Positions 9,180-20,960 of a stretch of DNA of 64,000 bases are shown here, piece after piece (position 1 is the first letter of the stretch; every line of letters starts with the position of its first letter). A program made the translations under genes and the position numbers. Source of the DNA: Fonsecaea monophora (lineage: Eukaryota > Ascomycota > Eurotiomycetes > Chaetothyriales > Herpotrichiellaceae); assembly GCF_001642475.1 (NCBI RefSeq), contig NW_019173936.1, positions 496,001 to 560,000 of the forward strand. The letters are read 5' to 3'. Below the pieces are notes generated by a model. The model saw only the letters and a list, made by a program, of their open reading frames with translations. It had not been told where the DNA came from and did no database searches.

Positions 9180-11663
9180 TCAATCTCGTTCCTTACCAAC
9201 AACCCACTGGTCCTTGAGCCGCAGGTCTCTCGAACTGAACCCGACATTCACGACAAAACTCCCACGAGAGATGACCCACTCCTGCTGCTTGACGTCCCAG
9301 TAGCTCAAGTCTCGCCGTGTCAACGGGAAGCTCGTCGTCTGAGACTCGCCTGGCTCGAGCCATATCTTGTCGAAGCCACGGAGCACGCTGGATGGGCTGG
9401 GGATGGAGCTGGGAACGGGTGGCAGTGTCAGGTACATCTGTGGCACCGCCGCGCCCGACATGTTACCCGTGTTTGTCACCGTTACGTTCACCGTACAGAG
9501 TATCTGCCACAGTGATGGGTTCCCCCCTGGGGCGATGGGCAGAGAGTCCGGTAGAGCATTGATCGTTGCATATTGTATGTCCACGCTCAGATCAGACATG
9601 TTAAAAATAGTGTAAGACAGCCCGAAACCAAACTCGTATAACACTGTCTGGTTGTAATAGTCGAAGTGCCGGTAGTCGATCAGGAGACCCTCGGTGAAGT
9701 TGGACTGCCACGCGTTGGGATCCTCTGTTTGCAGCAACTTGGTGGAATTGGTGATCTCGCCAAACCGATAATCGCTCTCGTTCAAGGCGATGGTATAAGG
9801 GAGTCGGCCGCTCGGATTGACTGTCCCATAGAGGATGTCAACGATGGAGTTGCCAGACTCCTGGCCAGGAAGATGTGCTGCAAGAATGGCGGTGACATTG
9901 GGGTGGTTTGCCCAAGGCATCACGTTGACTCCGGCGGAGTGCGTGATGACCATCGTGTTGTTGCAGTATGCAGCAACGGCGCGGACGACAGCTGAGCTGT
10001 CCCAGTCTGCTTCGAGGCTACGCCGATCACTTCCCTCGGCCGCCCAGGACTTTAGAAACACCAGGCAGACTTCCGGGACTGGCAGGATCGCACTAAGGCC
10101 ACTGGGTTGAGTGAGCAAGTCGTTGTTCAGGATATACTGGACAAGGGTGCCATCTAGAGCAGCGCGTGTTTTGAGCGCTTCGAGCGGAGAGACGAGATAT
10201 GAAAGCCGACCAGCCCCACTGCCGCCGGCGACAGGAAGGGTGCCGTATTCTAGTATACCTTGAATCAGTATATTTAACAGGAATGGCTAGTTAGAGTCGC
10301 TTACCGTAGCCGAATGGAGTCTGGAAGGCCGAAGTCAAGAAATATTGTCCATTGACCAAGTCGCCGGCGTCGTTGCCGAATACACCCAGAGTTTTTGGCG
10401 CCGTTAGTGGTAGGGCACCATTTGTGTTTTTCAACAGGACTGTGCCGGCAGCAGCGATATCGCGGATGAGTTGACCGTGGCCGCTTCGCACATCCACGTT
10501 CGATGCGCCCAGCGTGAACGGATGTTGATATGGAGGAGAGTCAGAGTTCAGTGTTGGCTCCAGCCCATCGATCGGCGGGTATTCGTTCTGATTTAGATAG
10601 AAGTAAGGGGTCATGATCCGCCTAATCATGTCGTCGAGTCGATCCTCGTCGAGGGTGCCGTTTCGAACAGCACGCGTGACATTGCCACCGAAGAACGAGG
10701 TGTTTCGTGAGCTACCAATGGATCCTGTCCGTGTTCTCGTCAGCAGAGTTATCAAGCACGAGGGATAGGTCTATACTGACCAGGCATATCCATGTCTAAG
10801 CCGGCCTTGATGGCAGAGACGCCGGCATGCGTTGCTTGCCAATCCGACATCACGTAGCCTTGAAAGCCCAGCTCTGTCTTGAGCAACCCATTCAGTGTTT
10901 TGGAATTCTGACACCCATAGGAGCCATTGAGTCGATTGTATGAGCACATGATAGAAGCCGTGCCTGCGCGGACGCCATTCGCGAATGGCCACAGGTACAA
11001 CTCGTGCATGGTCCGATCATCAATATTGGAGGAAACGGCTTCGATGGTGGTGCCTGAGGGCGACAACCCTGGATTGCGGTGTGTCTCCTGCTCGTTGCCG
11101 ATGTAATGCTTGAGACAGGCCTGGACACCACTCTGTTGCATGCCCCTGATCGTCTCCTCTGCCGCTACGCCCGTCAAATATGGATCTGGGGAGAAACCCT
11201 CCCAACCCCGTCCACCAAACGCAGACCGGCCGAGAGGACCAACAACGGGACCAAGCGCCACATGACTTCCCTTGCCTTTGAACTCTGCTCCCAAGAACAA
11301 GCCTCGGAGGAATATGAGGCCTCTGTCCCAAGATGTTGCAGCCGTCAGCCCTGCAGGGAAAACAGAGGCATACGTCGCTTGTCTGATGGCGAGAGGACCG
11401 TCTTGGAGACAGAGCCCATCGAATCCGACCCGTGGGATGGCTGCAATGTTGCCCACACATGGACCCTTGGTCCCCGTCACCAGCTGGGCTTTCTCTTGAA
11501 GTGTCAGGTTTGACACGAATGCCTGGGCTTGGGCAAAAGCCGCTTCCCAGCCAATGCCGGCGCTCGGGGGACTGGGATATACGGGGGGTGAAGTGCCATA
11601 ATCTTGAGCGACGCTCTGAGCTGTCAAGGTTAGCAAGCTCGACCAGAGAGTGACGAGTAGCAT
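9180..11663 (-). CDS. Secreted beta-glucosidase, glycoside hydrolase family 3
   Basis: Three exons: 10781..11663, 10305..10724 and 9180..10258, with introns at 10725..10780 and 10259..10304; the product is 793 aa. The ATG at 11663 starts a signal peptide (LLVTLWSSLLTLTAQSVAQ); the open frame extends to an ATG at 11771, but that would hide it. The GH3 (alpha/beta)8 domain shows GDCLQDGP-like substrate residues (LCLQDGPLAIR), KHYIGNEQE, and SDWQATHAG with the nucleophile Asp near residue 274. Joins restore MPG-GSIGSS...FFGGNVT and FGYGILEYGT. The (alpha/beta)6 domain (WANHPNVTAILAAHLPGQESG) and a C-terminal fibronectin-III-like domain follow. It should release glucose from cello-oligosaccharides or other beta-glucosides outside the cell. 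Flanks are gene-poor. Confidence 0.93.
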
Positions 11664-12234
11664 TTTGGGCGAAGCACGGCCCTTGAACAATGTTTGCTGA
11701 GAGAGCAGTACTGTGGTGTCGCGTCCGCCCCCCCAATCTATATAGCCGAGCAGCGTCGAAAGAAACTTCATTCTCTCTACCTGGCGCTCTGTGGTATCGA
11801 TTATAGTCCTCGCATCCTATTAATTGAGGAACGGATATGTGGTGTCTCGAAGGATAAATACTGATCGGAAGGAGAATTTGACAGAATCGGTTGTACGTCA
11901 AGCTGCCGGTGACACTGCGGTCGGGAGATCAACCGTCCGACAGACAAATTGTCACGCTGAGGTTTGTGCAACCTCTTTGGGCGGTGATGCTCGGTAGATC
12001 TACAATACAGCAAAGGAGGAGGTTCGGTAGTCAGGGAGTATGCAGGATGAGAGGGTTGCCTGTCTCATCTTGAATTGATGTTTGCAACCCCAGGCCTGGC
12101 CAAGACGACCTCATGTATGTATGTACTTGGTACCTAATAATTCGACTCTCAGCCTTGCCAGACCACCCCTCTTTAGGACAAACTATAGTATTTCGCTGAT
12201 GATCTCCTTTGTCAAGGAATGTCTTCTTGGTCTT

Positions 12235-12440
12235 CTCAGCCTTGTGGCCACCCTCATCTCCCGAGCGGGTGTCAAAATCAAGTGGTACAGTCTGATAAGA
12301 AATAGTATCGAGGAGCGATTCACTATTATCGTAAGGGCAACCTCATTGGGCAGGATGGCATCCCTATCCTTATTAATAACATTAATTAGATTAGATCCGG
12401 CGGACGCCTCATTGCTATTTAATCACCAGCTAAGATAGGT
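12235..12440 (-). repeat. Diverged dispersed-repeat copy A with coding relic
   Basis: This segment aligns along at least 170 bases with 27725-27905. Matching blocks include GAGCGATTCACTATT against GAGCGACTCACTATT, GATCCCTATC-like and CGCCTCAT-like runs. On the minus strand both copies read as related peptides: here SNEASAGSNL...VINKD, there SDEAAVRSDI...VIDRD. The alignment was made by eye. It indicates an old multicopy coding element, now dead in this copy; the parent family is not recognised. Confidence 0.6.
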
Positions 12441-12611
12441 GTCTATTTTAGTGTACTGTCAGACTGTGCCATTCTTTCCATCCAACTAACAAAATAGATG
12501 TCGCAGACAACCTTGCCGCGGGCGCCGCTTGATCTTGAATGCCACCACGCTGCAAGGACTGGCACCATGAGCTTCCTGCACACTGGCGGACACCATCAGC
12601 ATACGGCACCG

Positions 12612-13326
12612 TTAGCTCGGCCGGTGACAAAGGCGGCCCTTCTTTAGGCTACGCCAAGCTGTGTAGCCTCGACTTCTCGGTCCCACTCCAATGTTCCGGA
12701 CCAAGGAGCACCCCAAGAAAGCACGAGGTGTTGGAGAATATGTGTCAGCATCTCCCCCAACCGCGATATGTACTGGTACTGGTGGGGGCTTCACAGCGGC
12801 CTCGATGACATGAGATTGGATACCGGCAATGGCCGTCAAACAGAATGCACCACAAGAAAAGTCATACATGAGGTTGCGCCCAATGACTTCCAGTCCATTG
12901 TACATTATGCTTTCAATCAAGACCGGTATAGCTGGAAATGTGCGGAGCATTGATATACCTTGGATAGCTCCAGTCCCACCAAGGTAGCCATCTGTGCCGT
13001 TGTTCCAGCCCGTTGCTAAAGCTGCCAGCGTCACCGAGGCCCTCATTATATAGTGGCTCAAGATTTCGGCTCGGAAGAGCAACTGGGAAACCAAGTTGAT
13101 ATGCTCGCGCCTTGGCCTCGCCCAGGTGAGTAAAGCAATAGCAGAACAGATCCCAGACTGTGTAGTCTTCTTGATCGATGTCACGCCCTCCGTAGCATTG
13201 CCGCGTTGTTATTTGCGCCACTAACTGACCAACCTTTGTAGCAGTGACCACCACGCGAAGATCTGTCGTAAGTTCACGACGCCTCCACACTTCGGGGCTA
13301 TTGTCAAAGAACGCGGTAATCCACAC
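12612..13326 (-). pseudogene. Broken gene of unknown family
   Basis: Two overlapping minus-strand frames look like parts of one protein. The upstream one (13326 to about 13080) reads VGQLVAQITT, GGRDIDQEDYTVWDLFCY and HLGEAKARAYQLGF. The downstream one (about 13080 to 12612) reads FRAEILSHYIMRASVTLAAL, then DGYLGGTGAIQGISML and PVPVHIAVGGDADTYSP. The switch between frames near 13060-13100 has no obvious intron and suggests a frameshift. A plausible intron (donor GTAAGT, acceptor TTTTGTAG) lies just upstream, ending at 13327, but no start codon with a coding exon was found beyond it. I do not recognise the family. An unusual intron structure remains possible. Confidence 0.45.
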
Positions 13327-13802
13327 CTACAAAACCCGATTGCCAATCAAGGATACTGCACCAGCCAGCATACTATCAAGGACTTACTCATCCTGCTAAT
13401 GAAGCATAAAGACTTAAGTAGGAGAAACTTGTGTGCGGGCGACTCAGCGTTCCCACTTGCTCTACTAGAAGTTCTAAGTCGGGAGGGGCTAGAAGGTAAT
13501 CAATCACAAACTACCATGTTTGCAATCTCATCGCTTTGGCTAAATTCAAAGGCCAACCGAAATCCGCCGATTGCACTGGCGCAATCTCTCAGCTGGCACT
13601 CTGTTTTTCTAGAAAGGCTATCTAAACCGCCATGAGTGTCATGAGCATCCGTCCTTCAAGTTTTCAGGGTCGTTCATACTCTGGGCAGCAAGAATCGAAT
13701 TTCCTGGGAACACATCCACAGATCTTTCCGTCACCATCTCGCAAAGCCGCGTCGAAAGATGTCTTGCAAAGCAGAAGCTCCAACCCACATCTATCTACCA
13801 CG

Positions 13803-16800
13803 TCACATATTTCCATAGCCAAACGTGTTGCTACCCCACGGCATCTGGCTGTAGTTTCGGTTGGTAATCGCTTCAAGCAAGTCGCGACCACCTAGTGTCG
13901 GACCGATGCCACCAAATCCTTGGTCCACAATTGCTTCGTCACTTCCCCAAAGATTGTCGAGGGGTAGGGCAAGCCAATCGCCTGTAAGATCGGCCATCGC
14001 AGAGCTCATGTTGACATCATCGGGAAGGGTGAAATCAATATCATGATCTCCACCGAAATTCGGGGGCGGCACAAATGTCTGGGAATCCAAGTCGGCCATA
14101 GGTCTTGCTTGGATGCCGGCAAGAGGATCGTTCACGTAGAACTCAAGCTTGGGTTGGATCGAGTTGCTATCTTGATGCAGATGTTGCTGTTGCTGGTGGT
14201 GATTCTGCCGTTGTTGCGACTGATCATCTGCGCCATCAATTCCATGCGGATGGGGAGATTGTGGGCGGGACTGTTCCCGGCTGGGGCCGGCAGATCCTGT
14301 ACCAGGATGCTGGACTCGGATCATCGACTGCTTCACGTTGCGTACTATATTTTGCACGAGCCGGGATGTTGACGAGGCTAGGTGCACGTCATCAACGACT
14401 TCTTTGGACAAAAGCTCGGTGATCTGATCGAGTTGCTGGAGACATTTTCGCACCAATCCTTCGTGGGTGCCTAAGCTGAAACGCTACACACAACATGAGT
14501 TAGTGGCCAGTAGTACTAAGAGTGAAAAGAAAGGACTTCGTATCACCTTGAGAGTAAACATCATGCCCGAGAGGCTTCGAAGATAGGTACGGACAGGCGC
14601 GTCTCTGAGGAAGCCTCTGGCTGCGATACCGTCAATAACGAGGCTGAGGATGTTGAGGGCTGCTTCAGTGACTTCGTCGATGAAGGGCTTGTTTTCTTCC
14701 GAAATCCTGAGCAGGGTAGCCTTGCGCATGGTCGCCCCGCCTTCGACCCAGGACTCCACAACCTTCTGGAGGCCCAGTGAGTTGATGTACAGGCGACCAT
14801 ATTCATATTCAATGAGCAAGATGCACTGCATGACTGGATGAATGTGCGATTTCACTTTCTCAAACTCGGTTTTCCAATGCTGCAGTAGAGGGGCGATGTT
14901 GGCAATCGCTTCTTTGTACCGTCCAGTGGTCGTCAACTCCCTCGTGAACTGGTGGGACGAGAATATCTGCCGATTGGCCTGGTTCATGATCTTGGCTACT
15001 TGTACCCAGCATTCTTGCATAACATCAATTGGGTGGTCTTGCTTTGGGCTGCTTTTGTCCCAGATCTCATCGGTTTCCCACTCGTCGACATTGAGCGAAG
15101 ACTGCACACCCATTCTGCCGCTTGTCTGCGCAACATAAACGAGTACCAGGCGTCGAATTCGTCTCTTTCGCGCGCAATCAGACTCGGGGCCATGCTGATG
15201 GCGGCAATAGAAGTGATTCGTGTCGAAGACACCAAGTTCAAACGCAAGACTTTGAGCAAGGCCAAGAAGCATCCACGACATCCTGTCAGACCTCCACGCA
15301 GGTTCAAGCCAGCTTGCATATGGCAGATCGTCATAGTCTCTCGTGCCTGTTGGTTCATCTTGTTGTGCGGATGCCTGGGCATTCATGTCTGTTGTCACGA
15401 CCAGGCTGTGATCAAGAAGACCATTCTCGTCATCGCCTGGAGGGAAATGAAGCGCACGCGGTTGCCAGTCGGTAAGTAACAGAAGAGCTTCGATGGTGCC
15501 CAAAGTGCGCAGACTGCCTTGCCATGTGATCTGCCCTGTATTGGACTCCCGGATTTTCGCATTACTACCACCTCCACAGAAGCCACCCCCAAATTGTTCC
15601 TGGGCCCAAAGAAGCCGCTCCACTTGGCGACGGAGGTGAGTCCAGAGCTTATCATGGATCTGATATGACCGAGACATTGCGGCATGGCCAGAAAGACGCA
15701 TATGACGTGATGCAATGGCGAGAATAGCCAACGCTAAAATGGGCTCATCAGCGAGAAGAACATGATGTTTGACGGGTGATCTGAAATCAGGGAACACGAC
15801 TGGGGTCATGGGGGCCAGCTTCTGGTAGAAATATTCAACGTATTTCATGGCTTCCCAAGCGGTGAACCATCCATTGCGGACAAAGCGCATCTGTGACCAG
15901 GTCTTCAGACCCGCTTCTTGTTCTGCTTGTTCAGTTGGAGTCAGGCCTACCCCAGGAGGCTCCTCAGGACCGCCACGGCCGAGACTCGACATCGTCTTTT
16001 TGCGTGTACCGCGATCAGAGAGTGGGCTATCTTTGTCACCTGGAGCGACATCCTCAAAGACGTTTGCAGCATCAACCAAGAGCATGATACTATCTTGAGT
16101 GCTCGATACTGGTGCGCCCAAAGTTGCAGCAGCTACCTGACTGTGCAGCTGCACGTCGGATAGAGGCTTGTTCCTTGTCGATGTGGGATACATGGAAGAA
16201 ATGTGAGAGTGATGTGAGTCGTCGCGAGGTTGGGAGGTGACAGATGTTCCAGGGTTCTGAGACATCTGAGGCGACCAAGATTTGCGTGTGAAGCCGTTTG
16301 TCGTCGGCAAGGCAGAACTGGACTGTCGGGGCCCAGAAGGAAGGCCGAAGGAGGACATGCCGTCACTTATGGTTGGAGCGTCACCATTGTCAAGTGTTTC
16401 AGAAACGTCTCTCGCCGTGCCATCCGACTTCTTTTGCTTCTTTCTGGTGGGCGCAAATTCACAATTCAGACGCTCACGTAGGCATCGCTTGCAAGGGGGG
16501 TTCATGGGCGCATCGACACCTGAAACACAACATCATTAGTGGCCATGCAAACAGCTCTCATCTGTGTAACGTACTGCCCAAGTCACACTTCACCTTGCGC
16601 TCGCGACATCTTTGGCAGGCTTGGTAGCCTCGCCGATGAGGCTTGCCCTCGCGGGGTACCTGCGTGGCATTATTGTCGCTGGGCTCTGGTGAAGTGCTGT
16701 CCTTAAAGGTGTTTGAATGGATCGCGTTGTTTGAAGGCAATTGGGGATGAGCATTGTAGGCCATAGCAGGCAAGGCACTGCCAAAAGGTGGAGCAGTAGC

Positions 16801-17145
16801 TTGGGATGGAGAGAGAGTTGCGACACCGACACCGAGATAGCCGTCCGGAGGAGCGATCCCAAGCGGAAGCGGAGGCTGAGGCTGGAGTAGCTCAAGAGAG
16901 CCGAACTCAGGCCCCGCCATTGTGGCTGCGCCACCGATCTGCTGCGCCACACCTCCACCAACTGCGCTGTCGAAACTTGGCAAGGCTATGGGTAGTGCAG
17001 GAACGTCGTTCATCAGCAATACAATCAGATCCAGATCATCGAGATCTTCGACCGCGACACTTTCCATCAATGCCCCATACGTATCATTCTCCGGGTACTG
17101 GACATTTGGGGACCCAGTCCACCCGGAGTAGAACTGGTCATCCAT
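13803..17145 (-). CDS. Aro80-like Zn2Cys6 transcription factor
   Basis: Three exons: 16575..17145, 14547..16519 and 13803..14483, with introns at 16520..16574 and 14484..14546; the product is 1074 aa. The binuclear zinc cluster begins near residue 177 and is split by the first intron. Once joined it reads CQRCRERKVKCDLG, then PPCKRCLRERLNCEF: six cysteines with a long third loop, followed by a basic TRKKQKK patch. That spacing and the long loop are typical of the Aro80 group. The middle region (FTAWEAMKYVEYFYQKLAPMTPVVFPDF and later LGTIEALLLLTDWQPRALHFPP) matches the fungal-specific regulatory domain. The N-terminal ~165 residues are acidic then Pro/Gln-rich, and the C-terminus is Gln/Asn-rich with acidic stretches, as in activation regions. 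Yeast Aro80 induces aromatic amino-acid catabolism; the target here is unknown. Confidence 0.8.
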
Positions 17146-17448
17146 GATCTCGCTGAGATGGCCTGAGGAAGAACTACAAAGAGGGAATTAGAGAAGTTGC
17201 ATTAGCAGAACCTCGACGTGATTTTTCTTGTTGCGGACTGTGTTTTGAAAGTCACTATGGAACACGTGCACCAGCTACGTGTGATCGGACCTCTGTCACT
17301 TATTCACTTTCCATCAATAACCAGCTTTGAACAGTAACAACCATATCAGAGCAAGTGACATGTCGATGATCTTGCCAGACACCCGGAGACAGACCACCGG
17401 ATTACCTTTTATGCCCCTGTTTACACCCAAAGGTAAGTCTGGCTTTTG
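17146..17448. other. Intergenic: promoter of Aro80-like gene and 3' end of Vps38-like gene
   Basis: A 303-base stretch between two minus-strand genes. It should hold the promoter of the Aro80-like gene and the 3' untranslated region of the next. I see no further gene. Confidence 0.5.
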
Positions 17449-19404
17449 TCACCTGTTTCTTGTCCCTCGGAATCCTTGTCGATATGATAGACCCACTGCT
17501 GGAGACGTTGCTAAAAAGGTATCAGTATCCTTTTCTCTGCCATCAACAATGGTCTTCATGTCGTCGGGTTGTTGTTTCGGCGGCATCGGTAGACTGCGGA
17601 CACTATCTTCGCTAGCTCTTCGTAATATGTCGGGTGTCATGCGACCTCCCAACAATCCTTTGACACCACCAGCTTTCCGCGAGGGCATCTCGCCGGTACC
17701 GGCGGTCAATACATAAAGCAAGTACTTGAGGTTTGGGAGAGTGTGCCGAATATCAAGGACCCGCAGACCTTGTCGGTTCATCAGAAACTCAATGTCCTTG
17801 TTCAACAGGAAGACACCATATTCAAACTTGTAAGGAACGGTTATTGGGTGCAGCGGGTATCTGCGCTGGCTAAGGCCGATCGATATCGGATCAATGATGT
17901 AGGATGCGGACCCATACGGTTCAACTGTGTATGGCAAAGGAATAGACAGGTAGAGCGCCAACTGATGCACCAACTGAGCAGTAAATCCAAGAGCTGCAGC
18001 AATTTCGTCTCGGTTCGTGTCGTTGTAGACCGAATTCGGAAGGTGGATACCGCGGATCGTGAACTGAAGCGTCCGGTTTTTGAGTGGTTCGATTGGGAAG
18101 ATGGCAAGAAGTGACTCGCATATTCGTCTAACTTGGCCGCTGGAGTCTGCTCCGATCTGGTTAAGCTGAGCCTCAAGCTCCCTAGATTCCTTTTCCCCTT
18201 CATCAATCAGCGCCCTGGATGCGACTTCGGTCTCGCGGCCCATCGCAAGAGCATTCCTCTGTTCCTCCAAGGATTCCAGTAATTCGTCTCGTTGCTTTTT
18301 CAATTGTCTGAGTAGCCTTTGCTCGGCAGCCAAAGCCGCCTTTGCCTGAGGGTTCTCGTCATCAATCTCAGGCTGCGCCTCCTCCGCAACGGTGAACACG
18401 CGTGCGTTGGCGAGGACTTTGTTGATATCCTCCTCAAGCTGAGAGCGTACCTTGATGGCATCCTGAATACACTCATCCAGGTTTGCAAGCTGCATCAGAG
18501 CATCGAACGTGGTGCCCGGTTTGCTCCCGCCGGCTCTATGGTCAACCGAGTGCTCAACGGTGGGATGGGGCTCGACTGGCAGGTCCGTGAAACTGGTATA
18601 GATTCCATCAGATAGATGTAGCAAGACGCAGTTTTGAGGCAATGGGTGGTGAAAGTTCTCCAGACTTCGTCCAATGAACTGCAAAGATCGCAGGTTCAGG
18701 TCCAATTCCACCAGCAAACAGTAGTCTTCCGTCTTCGAAGGCCGGGCCCAAACTCGAATAGTACACTCGTCTGACCTTGATATCATCGGCCCGCTGTTGT
18801 CCAAATCGAAGAACGCAAAGCTCGGATTCATGGATTTTTCTATGACCTCGCTGATGTATGCAGGTTCGGAGATGCCTGCACAATGTACTGATACCCATGT
18901 ATCAGCAAGGCGCTTAACGACCATATCTTCCAAAGTCGACTGGCGCACGCGAGGGTTGCTCGTAGCCCAATGCAGAGTGCTTCTTCTGCGAAGCCTCGCC
19001 CCGCCAGATCTGGTTTGTCCCTTCTCATTTCTTTCGAAGGAAGTGGCAGCCCTTTGAGGACCGCCGGAAATTGAAGCTTCATCGAAGGCAGTAGGGAGGT
19101 TTGTGAACGAACGCGAGTGAGATAGGTGCGATTGGCTAGATTCCTCATGCAGAGCGCGCTTGGCCGGGCTAACAAGGTTGTAGGGAGCGTCGTCGTCGGT
19201 AGTCGTCCTGCCCTGTCTTTTGGGACTGCTCGAGGTTACATGCAGGTTTCGCAGAGATATACCGTGTAGGTGACGGAGGCGGCGGTTCTATGCGCAAAGT
19301 GAGATGGCGAAAAAGAGCAGGTAGAGGCCACTGACCCATGGATAGAGGAACGGTCGCCCCTGGACTCTGGAGTGGACGACGAAGTCATCTCCACGATCAG
19401 CCAT
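17449..19404 (-). CDS. Vps38/UVRAG-type subunit of class III PI3-kinase complex
   Basis: Two exons: 19336..19404 (23 codons) and 17449..19287, with an intron at 19288..19335; the product is 635 aa. Splicing joins FLYPW to NRRLRHLHGISLRNL, a motif typical of the fungal family start. A polar Ser/Thr-rich region and a C2-like region follow. Then comes a long coiled coil (about residues 280-400, with QRLLRQLKKQRDELLESLEEQ). The conserved C-terminal block includes IRGIHLPNS, AAALGFTAQLVHQLALYLSIPLPYTVEPYGS and the LPNLKYLLYVLTAG segment. This is the UVRAG/Atg14 family (Atg14 superfamily). By length and this C-terminal block it resembles Vps38/UVRAG, which directs Vps34-Vps15-Vps30 to endosomes, rather than Atg14. 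Confidence 0.85.
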
Positions 19405-20960
19405 TGCTTTCTGTGCTAGCGCGACACATTGCTGGCAGATTGCTGGAGAGGAGTCGGTTGGTGAAAAGTGGCGCAAAGACTACATTGAGCAGGATCGAAC
19501 GGGACCGACCAGGAACGCTTCCCATCCATGCCGGGTTTTGGGATGTTCCTTTGCACCTCCGCCGCAGAATTGGGCATCACCTGCATTTTGCGGGTGAAGT
19601 CAGGCTGCAGCCAATCACAGCTCTTGGCACGTGCGACATTGTGGAGTGATGTTTCTCCGATGTAGATCCTCTTGGCCTTTCTAGCTTCTTAGCTTCCCCT
19701 GAGTTTTCGAACGCGTGTGTTAAGATTTCCCTCACGCGCAACGTAAACAGATTGCAAACACTATTACAATGCAATATCGACAGAGAAGATGCTGCTGAGA
19801 TGAGGCGCTTGCCATCCTACCCCGATCGCAAATTGCTGTACGGGACATCAACACTCCGGTTTCACCTGGCATCACAGCAAGGACAATGTCAGTCCCGACG
19901 AGCATCGCCACGGACAACTCCTGGTATCTCGATCTGCCACCTCATTTGTCCGTATACGTGACATTGGAGCCGATGTACGAGATACACGCGCGAAACAAAT
20001 TTGTTGCCGAGGCTTTGACGTCTTTGACAGCCTTTTGTCCACACCACCATGTGTTTTGTTTGCCTGGCCTACCTATGTAGGAAGGTTAGACGGTAGGGTC
20101 ATCTGCAGCATTTACACTCCGCTCCCCACCAAACTAATCGCGAGAAGATTTCAATAGAGCAATCGATAGACTTAAGCAAGTTCCACACCAGTTTATTGTT
20201 ACACACCCCACTTTAATGTCTATCCAACAGCCCGCAATCTCTTGCCTCTTATGTGTCACGTCCTCGACGTCTCTAAGGCCATTGGGGATGGTCGGCAAGC
20301 TCCAGACCAAGCATTCAAGTTGTACCAGACAGTAAGCATCTGCCCACCACCCAGACGGCTGGGATCGTCCCATTTCCTTGACCCGAACCCCCTTTTGTAA
20401 CTCTTCTGTATGAGCACAGCCTGAGATCCAATGATCAACACAACGTCTACACCTCTTCGGTAATGTTTCTGTCATTGGAACAGAACCTGTTCTATCCCAG
20501 GCCTCAATTATGGTTTCCTTGACGACCTGTTCTTTGATTGAATTTACGTTCTCGGTGCGTTCCGTTCTGTTGACGCGCTCTAGATCGCTGAGCTTGGAGG
20601 TTATTTGCATATGGCCCTTGTGCAGTTGTTATGACAGCAGTCTCCTTCAGCTGTCTAATCTCTTTTGGCTCACCACCTGCAAAACAGCATCGAATAGATT
20701 GTTCGGCACAACCCTCGCAACACAATGCGCGGTGTGGTCCAGGGGCGAGAAGAGAAACCGAGTCTACATAAACGTCTTGGACGCAGCAATGATTTCTCAA
20801 TCCTCATACTTTTCACCTTCCATTGGTTTCTCTCTCGCTCTCACCATATTCATTCCCTTTGCGAGTTGTTATTTTTCTACCTGATTTTCCGGCTTGACGT
20901 CGCCGGAACTAACCTACCACCCTACTACACAATCAATAGCACAAAGCACTATTCCCAAGA
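19405..20960. other. Intergenic region upstream of the CAP protein gene
   Basis: The 1.56 kb between the divergent Vps38-like and CAP genes shows only short, unrelated frames. The last ~150 bases before the CAP start codon are pyrimidine-rich with CCATTGG-like and CAATCAATAG-like elements, consistent with a promoter and leader. No tRNA or repeat is seen. Confidence 0.5.

Larger units (their letters stand above)
11664..13802. other. Intergenic region holding a repeat copy and a broken gene
   Basis: The 2.1 kb upstream of the beta-glucosidase holds its promoter, a diverged dispersed-repeat copy at about 12235-12440, a broken gene at about 12612-13326, and otherwise no convincing reading frame. 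Stops are dense in all frames outside those features. Confidence 0.6.

Noticed and set aside
17449..19404. Assignment of the coiled-coil protein as Atg14
   Set aside because: The N-terminal segment, length and C-terminal block fit the Vps38/UVRAG branch better, though both belong to one superfamily.
19490..19505. Sequence resembling a tRNA B box on the minus strand
   Set aside because: The flanking bases do not form a T-arm stem, and no A box or acceptor stem was found around it.
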